Shown: positions 13,931 to 22,222 of the stretch, one piece after another
How positions within the stretch are numbered: position 1 is the first letter of the stretch
Layout of the letters: each line of letters opens with the position of its first letter
Assembly (NCBI GenBank): GCA_004297315.1
Contig: SCTU01000301.1
Location: 1 to 24,868, forward strand
Reading direction: 5' to 3'
DNA from: Dehalococcoidia bacterium
GTDB lineage: Bacteria > Chloroflexota > Dehalococcoidia > UBA2979
DNA length: 24,868 nucleotides
Notes under the pieces: model-generated
What the model was told of the DNA's origin: nothing
Seen by the model: the letters and a program-made list of their open reading frames with translations, nothing else
The model's database searches: none
Program-made: the position numbers and the translations under genes

Positions 13931-15430
13931 CTAGCTCGCGCGGCTGGCGACGAAGTGGACCAGCGTGCGCAACGGCCGCCCCGTGTTGCCGCGCGGGTTC
14001 ACGCCCGCCTCGTTCGGCGTCATATCGATGGCGGCAATGTCGAGGTGCGCCCACGGAGTGTCACCGGCGAAGTTCTGGATGAACTTCGCGGCGGTGATTG
14101 AACCCGCCGGCGCGCCGCCCGTGTTCTTCATGTCCGCCACCGGCGACTTGATCTGCTCGCCGTACTCGTCGTCCAGCGGGAGCCGCCACATCTTCTCGCC
14201 GGCGGCCTCCCCCGCGCGTTCGATCTCGCCGAACAGCCGGTCGTTGTTGGAGAAGATCCCGAAGCGGACCGTCCCCAGCGCCACGCGCACCGCGCCGGTC
14301 AGCGTCGCCACGTCGATGATGGTGGAGGCCCCGTTGGCGCGCGCGTAGGCGATGCCGTCCGCCAGCACGAGGCGGCCCTCCGCGTCGGTGTTGATCACCT
14401 CGATCGACTGGCCGTCCATCGCGTAGACCACGTCGCCCGGCTTCGTCGCGGATCCGGAGGGCATGTTCTCCGTGCAGGGCGCGACCGCCATCACGTTCAC
14501 CGGCAGCTTCAGGCGCGCGATCGCGCCGATCGCGCCGATCACGACCGCCGCACCGCTCATGTCCGCCTTCATCGCGTCCATGTCGGCGGCCGGCTTGATC
14601 GAGATCCCGCCGGTGTCGAAGGTGATCCCCTTCCCCACGAGCGCGATCGTGCGTGCACGCGGGCCACCGCCGCGGTGGTGGAGCACGATGAACTTCGGCG
14701 GCTGCATGGAGCCGTTGGCGACCGAGAGGTAGGAGCCCATCTTCAGCCGCTCGGCCTCGGCGCGCTCGATGATCGTGCACTCGAGGCCCGTCTCGGCGGC
14801 GAGTTGCTGCGCGCGCGCGGCCATGATCGTCGGCGTCATCAGGTTCGCGGGCTCATTGCCCAGGTCGCGGGCGAAGTTTTGCGCCTCCGCCATGATCGAG
14901 CCGCGCTCGACGCCGCGCCGAATGGCCGCTGCGCGCCGCGCGCTTCCCGCGGCCACGGTGATCTCGCCGACGGTCTTCGTCGGGCGGTCCGCGGCCTTCG
15001 TGTGATGCTTGTCGAACCGGTAGAGGCCGAGGATGAAGCCTTCGGCGATCGCCTCGCCGGCCGCTTCCGGCTCGACATGGTCGAGCGCCTCGAGCGAGAC
15101 GGCGACGCTGCCGCCCCCTGCGTCTCGCAGCCGCCGCGAGAGGTTGCCCATCTGCGTGCGGAAGGTGTCCAGCGTCCGCTTCGCCGGTTCTCCGAGGCCG
15201 AGGACGACGACGCGCTTCGCCTTGCCGCGTCCGGTCACCGGAAGCACCGCGACCTCTCCGGCTTTGCCCTCGAACAGCCCCGCCGAAAGCATCTTCGCGA
15301 TCGCTCCCCCGGCCGCGCGGTCCGCTGCCGCCGCATCACCGGCCGGCCGGACGGTCCCGGGCCCGAGCATGACGACGTGTGTATCGGCAGCGACGTCGCC
15401 GAGTGCCCCGGTGGTGACTGTAATGGTCAT
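13931..15430 (-). CDS. pepA: leucyl aminopeptidase (M17 family)
   Basis: A 499-residue M17 aminopeptidase, a hexameric two-metal cytosolic exopeptidase. The N-terminal macro-like domain spans roughly 1-170. The catalytic domain has the metal-binding Lys in VGKGITFDTGGISIKP (265-280, K267), the Asp-rich MKADMSGAA segment and the family signature NTDAEGRL (347-354). The start is the ATG at 15430; an upstream in-frame ATG at 15523 would add 31 poorly structured residues. The ribosome-site region (GAGAGGCGGGG) lies mostly in the loop of a 5-base CCCCG/CGGGG stem (15433-15452). A TATCCT -10 on the minus strand (15455-15460) is a weak promoter candidate. It leads the pepA-VOC-HAD operon. Confidence 0.93.
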   Translation of the reverse strand: MTITVTTGALGDVAADTHVVMLGPGTVRPAGDAAAADRAAGGAIAKMLSAGLFEGKAGEVAVLPVTGRGKAKRVVVLGLGEPAKRTLDTFRTQMGNLSRRLRDAGGGSVAVSLEALDHVEPEAAGEAIAEGFILGLYRFDKHHTKAADRPTKTVGEITVAAGSARRAAAIRRGVERGSIMAEAQNFARDLGNEPANLMTPTIMAARAQQLAAETGLECTIIERAEAERLKMGSYLSVANGSMQPPKFIVLHHRGGGPRARTIALVGKGITFDTGGISIKPAADMDAMKADMSGAAVVIGAIGAIARLKLPVNVMAVAPCTENMPSGSATKPGDVVYAMDGQSIEVINTDAEGRLVLADGIAYARANGASTIIDVATLTGAVRVALGTVRFGIFSNNDRLFGEIERAGEAAGEKMWRLPLDDEYGEQIKSPVADMKNTGGAPAGSITAAKFIQNFAGDTPWAHLDIAAIDMTPNEAGVNPRGNTGRPLRTLVHFVASRAS

Positions 15431-15584
15431 GACCCCGCCTCTCTTGCCGGGGCGAGGATAGCGCAGGCAGGCGCACCGTTCGCCGTCAGACGCCGCGGCA
15501 ACCCCGCGCGGTACGATGGGCATCTTCGATGCGGCACTTGCGGCTGGACGGCCCGCCCGCCAGCACGCCGGCTGAGGATGAGCG

Positions 15585-16400
15585 ATGCGCCTGAGGTTCT
15601 ACCGCTATCTCCACCGCGTGACGGCCCCGGAGCGAACCGGTCTCGCGTGGTTCGACCTCATCGAGTTCGGCCTCGCCGCGCTGGGCTTCCTCTGCTACTT
15701 CATCGTGCGCGGCAGCGTCGTGGACGACGCCGGGGCGGCACTCGACCACGCGCGCTGGATCATCGAGGCCCAGCAGACCTTCGGGTTGTTCATCGAGCCT
15801 GCGGTGAACTCGTGGGTGTTAGAAGCGGCGTGGCGGGTCCGCTCGGTGAACTTCGTCTACTTCTGGCTCGACTTCCCGCTCATCGTGGGCATCGCGGTGG
15901 CGCTCTTCGTCCGCTCGCGCCGGCACTACACCGTGCTGCGCGACGCCTTGCTGGCGTCCGGCGCGTTGGCGCTGGTCATGTACTGGACCTTCCCGGTCGC
16001 ACCTCCGCGGTACCTCCCCGAGTGGGGCTTCGTGGACACGCTCGCGGAGTTCGACAACCTCTCCTACCAGGCGCAGTCGATGCGCCCGTTCGTGAACCCG
16101 TTTGCGGCGGTGCCGTCGCTGCACGTCGGCTGGTCGTTGATCCTCTCGATCGTCGTGTTCGACGCCACGCGGAGGGTCTGGGCGCGCGCCTCCGTGATCT
16201 CGGTGCTCGGTGCGCAGACGGTCGCCGTCGTCGGTACCGCGAACCACTTCATGTTCGACGCCGTGATCGGCGCGCTCGTCTCGCTGGCCGGGATCGCCTT
16301 CGCGCTGTGGCTGCAGCGAGGCGGCTACCCGAGGCTGCGCGACTGGTTCCAGGTCCGCGCCACGCGCATCGAGCGCCGTATGCGGGACGCAGCCGGCTAG
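15585..16400 (+). CDS. PAP2-superfamily membrane phosphatase/phosphotransferase (Aur1/Ipt1-like)
   Basis: A 271-residue multi-pass membrane protein with about six hydrophobic helices. The active-site motifs face the outside in this family: WTFPVAPPRYLP (variant of the first motif), AVPSLHVGWS with H180, and ANHFMFDAVIG with H221 and D225 (the H-x3-D of the third motif). The PAPPR and NPFAAVPSLH patterns are typical of the PAP2_3/inositol phosphorylceramide synthase-like group, which uses lipid phosphate or transfers phospho head groups. Actual substrate unknown; lipid or polyprenyl phosphate is inferred. ATG at 15585 with GAGGA 6 bases upstream. TACGAT at 15512-15517 is a possible -10. It shares a CTAG stop tetramer with the convergent methyltransferase. 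Confidence 0.85.
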   Translation: MRLRFYRYLHRVTAPERTGLAWFDLIEFGLAALGFLCYFIVRGSVVDDAGAALDHARWIIEAQQTFGLFIEPAVNSWVLEAAWRVRSVNFVYFWLDFPLIVGIAVALFVRSRRHYTVLRDALLASGALALVMYWTFPVAPPRYLPEWGFVDTLAEFDNLSYQAQSMRPFVNPFAAVPSLHVGWSLILSIVVFDATRRVWARASVISVLGAQTVAVVGTANHFMFDAVIGALVSLAGIAFALWLQRGGYPRLRDWFQVRATRIERRMRDAAG

Positions 16401-17239
16401 CCCCCGGCCTGCGCCAGCTTCCGCGCCAGCAGTACCTCGGTGTCGCCCGGCCAGTCCCAGAACCGCCCCGTGGCCGACGTCGATCCGAGCAGCGCGCGGA
16501 GGTCAGCGTCGAACGCGGCCAGCCGGCCACCGAGCAGCGGCGGTGCTGCGTATGACATTGAGTGGACGTTCGCCAGCACGTCCTCGACCGACTGGACGAG
16601 GTCGGCCCTGCCTTCGAGGTAGACCGTCTGCGGACGCCCGAACCGCGTCCGCGCCAGCACCTCCTCGTAGCGCTCGATGGGCATGGTCACGACGCCCTGG
16701 CCGCCCCGACGCTCGGGCCCGAGGTAGCGGCGGATCAGGTCCTGGATCGACTCGTGCGGGATGGGAGGAACGCCGGGAGGCCCGGGCGGCGCTGGCCGCG
16801 TCTTTGCCTCGTGCCCGATCAGCGCGAGCACGCCACCCGGCTCCAGCAGGTCGTAGACGACTTCTGCGACCGCCTCGCGGTCGGTCCAGTGGAACGACTG
16901 GGCGAACGTGACGAGCGCGAACCGCCCGAGGCCGAGCGCCGGGATGTCCTCGGCGCGCCCTGCCACCCACCTGACGTTTCTGACGCCTCGACGCTCGGCG
17001 TGCCGCGCCGCCTCCGCGAGCATCTCCGGGTCCGGGTCGACCCCCACGACCTCTGCCGCGAACGGCGCGAGTTCGACGGCGACGGTCCCCGGCCCGCACC
17101 CGACATCGAGGGCGCGCCGCCGCTCCAGACTGGCTTCGCGCGCTAGGAACTCCGGCAACTCGCGTGCGTATGGCGGCCGTCCGCGCAGGTAGAACGCGGC
17201 CGTGCCCCGGAACAACGTCGGGTCGTAAGGGGTGGTCAC
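16397..17239 (-). CDS. class I SAM-dependent methyltransferase, substrate unknown
   Basis: The 280-residue product opens TTPYDPTLFRGTAAFYLRGR, then ALDVGCGPG (43-51, motif I), the acidic residue in VVGVDPDPEML (D68), FALVTFAQSFHWTDREA (about 106-122) and LLEPGGVLALIGHE. The SFHW(T/M)D pattern and the N-terminal YxxGRPPY motif are typical of the trans-aconitate methyltransferase-like/Methyltransf_11 group. The start is probably the GTG at 17239; the frame is open well beyond it into the pyrG promoter region, so a start at 17290 cannot be excluded. The start has no good ribosome site. It is unrelated in detail to the methyltransferase at 6095. Confidence 0.82.
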   Translation of the reverse strand: MTTPYDPTLFRGTAAFYLRGRPPYARELPEFLAREASLERRRALDVGCGPGTVAVELAPFAAEVVGVDPDPEMLAEAARHAERRGVRNVRWVAGRAEDIPALGLGRFALVTFAQSFHWTDREAVAEVVYDLLEPGGVLALIGHEAKTRPAPPGPPGVPPIPHESIQDLIRRYLGPERRGGQGVVTMPIERYEEVLARTRFGRPQTVYLEGRADLVQSVEDVLANVHSMSYAAPPLLGGRLAAFDADLRALLGSTSATGRFWDWPGDTEVLLARKLAQAGG

Positions 17240-17357
17240 CGGCGGATCTTCGGGGGTGCTGTCGAGGCGCGCCAAATGGTGGTTCGACACGCTTTGGTGG
17301 GGGCGGGTAGAGTAGGGAATCCGCGAACGTCTCCCCGACGATCGGCAGCCCCGAGGT

Positions 17358-18995
17358 ATGGCCAAGTACATCTTCGTGACCGGTGGGGTGGTTTCTTCCG
17401 TAGGGAAGGGAATCGTCTCCGCCTCACTCGGCCGCATCCTGAAGGCACGCGGGCTCTCCGTCTCCATCCTCAAACTCGACCCCTACATCAACGTGGACCC
17501 CGGCACGATGTCGCCGTACCAGCACGGCGAGGTCTTCGTGACCGACGACGGCGCCGAGACCGACCTCGACCTGGGGCACTACGAGCGGTTCCTCGACGCC
17601 GACCTGAGCAAGGTGAACTCCTCGTCCTCCGGCCAGATCTACGAAGAGGTGATCCGCAAGGAGCGCCGTGGCGACTACCTCGGCGGCACGATCCAGGCGA
17701 TCCCCCACGTCACGAACGAGATCAAGCGCCGGATCCGCCTCGCCTCCACCAGCCCGCGCGCGGACGTCGTGATCGTCGAGGTCGGCGGCACGGTCGGTGA
17801 CATCGAGGGCCAGGTCTTCCTGGAGGCGATCAGCCAGATGCGCTACGCCTCTCCGAAGGACGAGACGCTCTCGATCCATGTCACGCTGCTGCCGCACATC
17901 GGCTCGACGCACGAGCTGAAGACCAAGCCGACGCAGCACTCCGTGCGCGAACTGCGCTCCTTCGGCATCCAGCCAGACGTGATCGTCGCCCGCTCCGACC
18001 ACCCCGTCCCGGAGAGCCTGCGCGAGAAGATGGCGCTGTTCTGCAACGTGCAGAAGGAAGCCGTGATCGCGCTCCAGACGGCCGAGTCGATCTACGAAGT
18101 CCCCCTGATCCTCGAGGCGACCGGCCTCGGCGACCTCGTGGTGAAGGCGCTCGAACTCGGCAGCGCCCGGCCGGACCTCGAAGAGTGGGCGCGTTTCGTC
18201 GAGCGGCTGCACCGGCCGGAGCGCACGGTCAGCGTCGCCATCGTCGGCAAGTACGTCGAATTGCACGACGCCTACCTCTCGATCAAGGAAGCCCTCGTCC
18301 ACGCGGGCGTGCACCACCACTCCGCGCTCGACATCCGCTGGGTGCACTCGGAGGAACTCGAGGGCGGCGACCCGCAGCAGGTGATCGGCGACGTGGACGG
18401 CATCCTGCTCTGCCCGGGCTTCGGCGACCGCGGCCTCGAGGGGAAGATCGAGGCGGTGCGCTACGCACGTGAGCGCGGCATCCCCTACCTCGGCGACTGC
18501 CTCGGCATGCAGATGCTTGTGGTCGAGTTCGCGCGGAACGTCGCCGGGATGCCCGGTGCGAATACGACCGAGGCCGACCCGCGTACGCCGTTCCCGGTGA
18601 TCTCGCTGCTCTCCGAGCAGCAGGAAGTCCACGAAATGGGCGGCACGATGCGCCTCGGCGGCTACAACTGCCAGCTCGTGCCCGGCACGATGGCCGCCGC
18701 CGCCTACGGCGCGGAGACGGCGCGCGAACGTCACCGCCACCGCTATGAGGTGAACAACACGCTGCTCCCCCAACTGGAGCAAGCCGGCCTCGTCGTCGCC
18801 GGACGTGACGTCGAGAGCGGCCTGGTCGAGATCTGCGAGCTGCGCGGCCACCCGTTCATGGTTGGGGCGCAGTTCCACCCGGAGTTCACCAGCCGGCCGA
18901 ACGAACCGAACCCGCTCTTCCGCGACTTCATCGGCGCGGCGGTGCGGCACCACCAGGCGCGCATCCCGGCCGCCTCGGCATCCGGCGTCGCGTGA
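17358..18995 (+). CDS. pyrG: CTP synthase
   Basis: PyrG makes CTP from UTP, ATP and glutamine. The 545-residue protein has the synthase domain (1-~265) with TGGVVSSVGKGIVSASLG (8-25), LDPYINVDPGTMSPYQHGEV and VGGTVGDIE. The class I glutamine amidotransferase domain has the nucleophile C381 in GDCLGMQM and H507/E509 in QFHPEF. Length is normal. The ATG at 17358 has GAGG only 2 bases upstream, tighter than ideal. It is divergent from a methyltransferase gene; TAGAGT at 17308-17313 is a weak -10 candidate. The stop codon overlaps the start of the next gene (GTGA), so that gene is translationally coupled. Confidence 0.95.
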   Translation: MAKYIFVTGGVVSSVGKGIVSASLGRILKARGLSVSILKLDPYINVDPGTMSPYQHGEVFVTDDGAETDLDLGHYERFLDADLSKVNSSSSGQIYEEVIRKERRGDYLGGTIQAIPHVTNEIKRRIRLASTSPRADVVIVEVGGTVGDIEGQVFLEAISQMRYASPKDETLSIHVTLLPHIGSTHELKTKPTQHSVRELRSFGIQPDVIVARSDHPVPESLREKMALFCNVQKEAVIALQTAESIYEVPLILEATGLGDLVVKALELGSARPDLEEWARFVERLHRPERTVSVAIVGKYVELHDAYLSIKEALVHAGVHHHSALDIRWVHSEELEGGDPQQVIGDVDGILLCPGFGDRGLEGKIEAVRYARERGIPYLGDCLGMQMLVVEFARNVAGMPGANTTEADPRTPFPVISLLSEQQEVHEMGGTMRLGGYNCQLVPGTMAAAAYGAETARERHRHRYEVNNTLLPQLEQAGLVVAGRDVESGLVEICELRGHPFMVGAQFHPEFTSRPNEPNPLFRDFIGAAVRHHQARIPAASASGVA

Positions 18996-19459
18996 CGTTC
19001 TGGCGGTTTCTCCACCTGATCTCGCTCTTCGTGATGATGGCCGGGGTCGGGACGACCGTCGTCCCGATCTGGAAGGCGTGGGTCGCGCCCACGAACGAGG
19101 AAAAGTCGTTCCTCCTGAACGAGGCCCATCGTGGCGAGACGCTCGTCCTGCTCCCGGGATTGATCGCCACGTTCTTCTCCGGCTATTTCTGGGCGACGGC
19201 TGCGGGCTGGAATGTCGTCACGACGGGCTGGCTGGTGGCGCTCCAGGTGTTGACGATGCTCAACCTCTTCATCTTCGTCCCGCTCATGGGCATCGGCCTC
19301 CGGCGCGTGCGCTATCTCGCGCTGGCCGCTCGCAAGCATGGCGAGGAGACGCCCGAATTGCGCGAGGCGCTGGCAGACAACGTGCCGCTGGTCTTCGGTA
19401 CGCTGATCGTCGCCACGATGCCGCTTATGGTGTGGCTCCCAGTCTTCAAACCGTTCTGA
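18992..19459 (+). CDS. four-helix integral membrane protein, DUF2269-like
   Basis: A 155-residue hydrophobic protein with four predicted helices (about residues 4-25, 52-70, 76-102 and 128-150). It begins FWRFLHLISLFVMMAGVG, and the early HL...G pattern resembles DUF2269-type predicted integral membrane proteins, but that is a loose match and no function is known. The GTG start overlaps the pyrG stop by 4 bases; no other start or ribosome site is needed. Its position between pyrG and a transaldolase-family gene does not suggest a role. Confidence 0.75.
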   Translation: MTFWRFLHLISLFVMMAGVGTTVVPIWKAWVAPTNEEKSFLLNEAHRGETLVLLPGLIATFFSGYFWATAAGWNVVTTGWLVALQVLTMLNLFIFVPLMGIGLRRVRYLALAARKHGEETPELREALADNVPLVFGTLIVATMPLMVWLPVFKPF

Positions 19460-19506
19460 TGCTCCCCGCACCCGCCTGACCGCAGGCGCACGATCCGAGG
19501 CCCACG

Positions 19507-20154
19507 ATGCAGATCTTCCTCGACACCGCGAACATCAATGACATCCGTCGAGGGGCGGCGATGGGCGTCGTCGACGGCGTGACGACGAACCCGACGCTCG
19601 TCGCGCGTGAGGGCGTGGACTATCGCGCGCGCGTGCTCGAGATCTGCTCCGTGGTAGACGGGCCGATTTCCGCTGAGTGCATCTCGATGGACCTCGAGGC
19701 GCTGGTCGAGGAAGCACGCCGCATCGCCTCGTGGCACCCGAACGTCGTGGTGAAGATCCCGATGTCCGAGACGGGCCTCGGCGCCATCAAGCGCGTGAGT
19801 GCCGAGGGCATCCGCGTGAACACGACGCTGGTCTTCTCGGCGAACCAGGCGCTGCTCGCTGCGAAGGCGGGCGCCGCGTTCGTCTCGCCCTTCGTCGGCC
19901 GGCTGAACGATGCCGGGCACGACGGGATGGAAGTCGTCCGCGAGATCGTGCAGGTCTTCGAAACGTACGAACTCGACTGCGAGGTGCTCGCCGCCTCGAT
20001 CCGCGGCCCGCGCGACGTGACGGAGGCCGCCCTCGCCGGCGCCCACATCGCGACGATCCCGCCGGCGGTGCTCTTCCAGATGGTGAACCATCCCCTCACC
20101 GACAAGGGGATCGAGATCTTCCTGGCGGACGCGAAGAAGTACGCGCCCGTCTAG
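19507..20154 (+). CDS. transaldolase-family protein, small (fructose-6-phosphate aldolase-like) subfamily
   Basis: A 215-residue single-domain TIM barrel, matching the length of the FSA/TalC group rather than ~320-residue classical transaldolases. Motifs: MQIFLDTANI, GVTTNPTLVA (24-33), the Schiff-base Lys83 in VVKIPM, and the phosphate-binding end including SPFVGRLND and AASIRGPRDV. Members act either as transaldolase in the pentose phosphate pathway or as fructose-6-phosphate aldolase; in a bacterium with this gene alone transaldolase is usual, but the reaction cannot be read from the sequence. ATG at 19507 preceded by GAGG 6 bases upstream. 47 bases separate it from the membrane protein gene. 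Confidence 0.9.
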   Translation: MQIFLDTANINDIRRGAAMGVVDGVTTNPTLVAREGVDYRARVLEICSVVDGPISAECISMDLEALVEEARRIASWHPNVVVKIPMSETGLGAIKRVSAEGIRVNTTLVFSANQALLAAKAGAAFVSPFVGRLNDAGHDGMEVVREIVQVFETYELDCEVLAASIRGPRDVTEAALAGAHIATIPPAVLFQMVNHPLTDKGIEIFLADAKKYAPV

Positions 20155-20199
20155 CCGCCGTCCCGCCGGGCGCGCGGACGGCTCTGGTGCGAACGCCAC

Positions 20200-20229
20200 T
20201 TGCCATCCGCGGTGATCTGCGCCTACAGT
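20200..20229 (+). promoter_or_regulatory. sigma-70-type promoter candidate for rho
   Basis: TTGCCA (20200-20205), 18-base spacer, TACAGT (20224-20229). The -35 matches 5 of 6 and the -10 matches 4 of 6 consensus positions. It predicts a leader of about 115 bases before the rho ATG, long enough for the autoregulatory termination known for rho leaders in other bacteria, though no element is identified. Confidence 0.5.
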
Positions 20230-20351
20230 CAGAGGGCGTCACGTTCGTGGCCGCTCTCTCTTTCGAAGCCCCTCGTGCTGTCCCTGCGCGCCGGGCGCCT
20301 GCTGTCGAGCAGGTGATGTCCATCCAGACCCGTACAGACTCAGGTGGTTCC

Positions 20352-21779
20352 ATGACCACATCCCCGCGCGGACGCGATCTCGCGTCTACGGATGCCCCCA
20401 ACCGAACCCGTCGCCGTCCCGGAGGCCGCCGCCCCGGCGGCACTCGCAACGGCGGCACCGGCCGTCCGCCGCAGGGTGACCCCTCCCTCGAGCAACTGCC
20501 CGACATCGACCCCACGGTCCCCGTCCTCCACATTGCTGAACTCGAAGTCCAGCCTCGTGAAGACCTCATCGAGATGGCCGAGGAAGAGTTCGACATCGAG
20601 GGCGCCGGGGGGATGCTCAAGCAGGAGCTGATCTTCCGGATCCTGGAGGCGCAGGCCGAACGGAACGGGACGATCTTCTCCGGCGGCATCCTCAACGTCG
20701 TCGACGACGGCTTCGGCTTCCTCCGCGGCGAGCGCCTGCTCCCCGGCCCGAACGACGTCTACGTTTCCCAGTCGCAGATCCGCCGCTTCGGCCTCCGCTC
20801 CGGCGACTACGTCACCGGCCAGGTGCGACAGCCGAAGACTTCCGAGAAGTACTACGGGCTCCTGCGCGTGGATGCCGTCAACGGCATGGACCCGGAAGAG
20901 GCGAAGCGCCGCCCGGACTTCGACTCCCTCACCCCGATCTTCCCGAACCGCAAGTTCCGTCTCGAGACCGTGCAGCACGAGGTCTCCCAGCGGACGGTCG
21001 ACCTCTTCTCTCCGGTAGGCAAGGGCCAGCGTGGCCTCATCGTCTCCCCGCCGAAGGCCGGCAAGACGATGCTGCTGAAGTCGATCGCCCACGGCATCAC
21101 GGCCAACCACCCGGAGGCGCACCTGATGGTGCTGCTGATCGGTGAGCGCCCGGAGGAAGTCACCGACATGCGTCGCTCCGTGCGCGGCGAGGTCATCGCC
21201 TCCACGTTCGACGAACCGGTGGAGGACCACACGCGCGTGACCGAAGCCGCCCTGGAGCGGGCGAAGCGCCTGGTCGAGGGCGGCGTGGACGTCGTGATCC
21301 TGATGGACTCGATCACCCGCCTGGCGCGCGCCTACAACACCGCGATGCCGACCTCTGGCCGCACGCTCTCCGGCGGCATGGACCCGATCGCCCTCTACCC
21401 GCCGAAGCGCTTCTTCGGCGCCGCCCGCAACACCGAAGAGGGCGGCAGCCTGACGATCATCGCGACCTGCCTCGTAGAGACCGGCTCGCGCATGGACGAC
21501 GTCATCTTCGAGGAGTTCAAGGGCACCGGGAACATGGAGTTGCGGCTCTCCCGGCGCCTCGCTGAGAAGCGCATCTTCCCGGCCATCGACGTGCTCGCCT
21601 CGTCCACCCGCCGTGAGGATCTGCTCTTCGGCGAGGACGAGTTGAAGCAGGTGTGGCTGCTCCGCCGCATGGCCTCGATGCTCGAGGAGGACTCCGGCGA
21701 CGCCGCCGAGCGCATCATCGAGCGCCTCAGCCGCACCGTGGACAACGTGGAGTTCCTCGCGACGCTCAAGGGCATGTAG
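20352..21779 (+). CDS. rho: transcription termination factor Rho
   Basis: Rho is a hexameric RNA-dependent ATPase that terminates transcription. The 475-residue protein starts with a basic, Gly/Arg/Pro-rich tail (residues 14-45), then the N-terminal Rho helix bundle (about 57-100). The RNA-binding cold-shock-like domain follows (about 105-170, with GGILNVVDDGFGFLRG). The motor domain has Walker A PPKAGKT (233-239), Walker B VVILMDS (314-320), the Q-loop LSGGMD (339-344) and the R-loop EEFKGTGN (387-394). The ATG at 20352 has AGGTGG 4 bases upstream; an ATG at 20316 would add 12 residues and cannot be ruled out. After the TAG the same frame stays open for 69 codons to 21986. Confidence 0.95.
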   Translation: MTTSPRGRDLASTDAPNRTRRRPGGRRPGGTRNGGTGRPPQGDPSLEQLPDIDPTVPVLHIAELEVQPREDLIEMAEEEFDIEGAGGMLKQELIFRILEAQAERNGTIFSGGILNVVDDGFGFLRGERLLPGPNDVYVSQSQIRRFGLRSGDYVTGQVRQPKTSEKYYGLLRVDAVNGMDPEEAKRRPDFDSLTPIFPNRKFRLETVQHEVSQRTVDLFSPVGKGQRGLIVSPPKAGKTMLLKSIAHGITANHPEAHLMVLLIGERPEEVTDMRRSVRGEVIASTFDEPVEDHTRVTEAALERAKRLVEGGVDVVILMDSITRLARAYNTAMPTSGRTLSGGMDPIALYPPKRFFGAARNTEEGGSLTIIATCLVETGSRMDDVIFEEFKGTGNMELRLSRRLAEKRIFPAIDVLASSTRREDLLFGEDELKQVWLLRRMASMLEEDSGDAAERIIERLSRTVDNVEFLATLKGM

Positions 21780-22014
21780 CCCGGCCGCGGTCGCCTTTCT
21801 CCGGACGCCCGGTGTTCCGCCAAGCGGTTCCGGATCCCGCAGCCCACGCGCACTACCACGGCCCCGGCCGTGCCCTTGAGTCCGCTGCCCTGGTGGGGCT
21901 CGGTTCCGTCCACGCCGAAGGAGCAGACTCCCGTCACTCCTGCGCAGATCGAGGCGTTCAAGGGCGTCGGCGTCGCGCTACCTTAGTCTTGATGGGCTTC
22001 GTCCCGATGCTTAG

Positions 22015-22031
22015 ATACCCCCATAGGGTAT
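22015..22031. promoter_or_regulatory. operator-like inverted repeat upstream of the M23 gene
   Basis: ATACCC-N5-GGGTAT, 6-base perfect arms in a locally AT-rich setting, between the two promoter candidates. The half-site spacing (11 bases centre to centre) suits a dimeric regulator. No regulator gene is adjacent. Confidence 0.35.
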
Positions 22032-22075
22032 GTGCACGGTTGTAGATTAACTACGGTTTTGCAGCACTTGTCGCG

Positions 22076-22084
22076 TGGTATGAT
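22076..22084 (+). promoter_or_regulatory. extended -10 promoter candidate for the LysM/M23 gene
   Basis: TGGTATGAT: TATGAT (22079-22084, 5 of 6 consensus) with the TGn extension. The -35 position has only TTTTGC-like sequence, normal for extended -10 promoters. Predicted start near 22091, leaving about 130 bases of leader. Confidence 0.5.
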
Positions 22085-22120
22085 GCCGCGGTGCAGCCGG
22101 TTTGTAACGGGAGGCACAAT

Positions 22121-22206
22121 CGTCCAGTCGCGCGGGGAGCCGGTGTAGACCGGCCTGGACGCCGCTGAAAAGCGGATCACGGGAGCCAGCCGGGACATGC
22201 CCCGGC
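22121..22206 (+). ncRNA. structured 5' leader of the LysM/M23 gene (unidentified cis element)
   Basis: Three successive hairpins are seen. CGTCCAG (22121-22127) pairs with CTGGACG (22155-22161), enclosing an 11-base internal bulge and an inner perfect stem GCCGGT/ACCGGC (22139-22144 and 22149-22154). CCGCT-GAAA-AGCGG (22162-22175) is a hairpin with a GNRA tetraloop. GCCGGG (22189-22194) pairs with CCCGGC (22201-22206), ending 4 bases before the GTGGGGGA ribosome-site region. The stacked layout with a GNRA loop is riboswitch-like. The ydaO (cyclic di-AMP) class that often precedes such hydrolases was considered, but its conserved segments are absent. Confidence 0.4.
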
Positions 22207-22222
22207 CCAGTGGGGGACTCTC

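Larger units (their letters stand above)
21780..22222 (+). other. 443-base intergenic region: rho 3' side and the regulatory leader of the M23 gene
   Basis: 21780-21986 shows no firm gene; a GTG at 21870 could start a 38-residue ORF ending TPAQIEAFKGVGVALP, in frame with rho, but it has no ribosome site. No T-tract terminator follows rho. From about 21985 the sequence becomes noticeably more AT-rich and contains a possible promoter (TTGATG at 21989-21994, TAGATA at 22012-22017), an inverted repeat, an extended -10 promoter and a hairpin-rich leader, listed separately. Confidence 0.55.

Noticed and set aside
14675..16555. Plus-strand open frame of 626 codons across pepA and the PAP2 gene.
   Set aside because: Overlaps two real genes on different strands; Arg/Ala-rich without motifs.
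17424..18953. Minus-strand open frame of 509 codons opposite pyrG.
   Set aside because: Complete CTP synthase motifs lie on the plus strand; the antisense frame is compositional.
22091..22222. ydaO (cyclic di-AMP) riboswitch before the LysM/M23 gene.
   Set aside because: The gene context fits, but the conserved GGGGUGAAUC-like and CAGCUAACC-like segments are not present.
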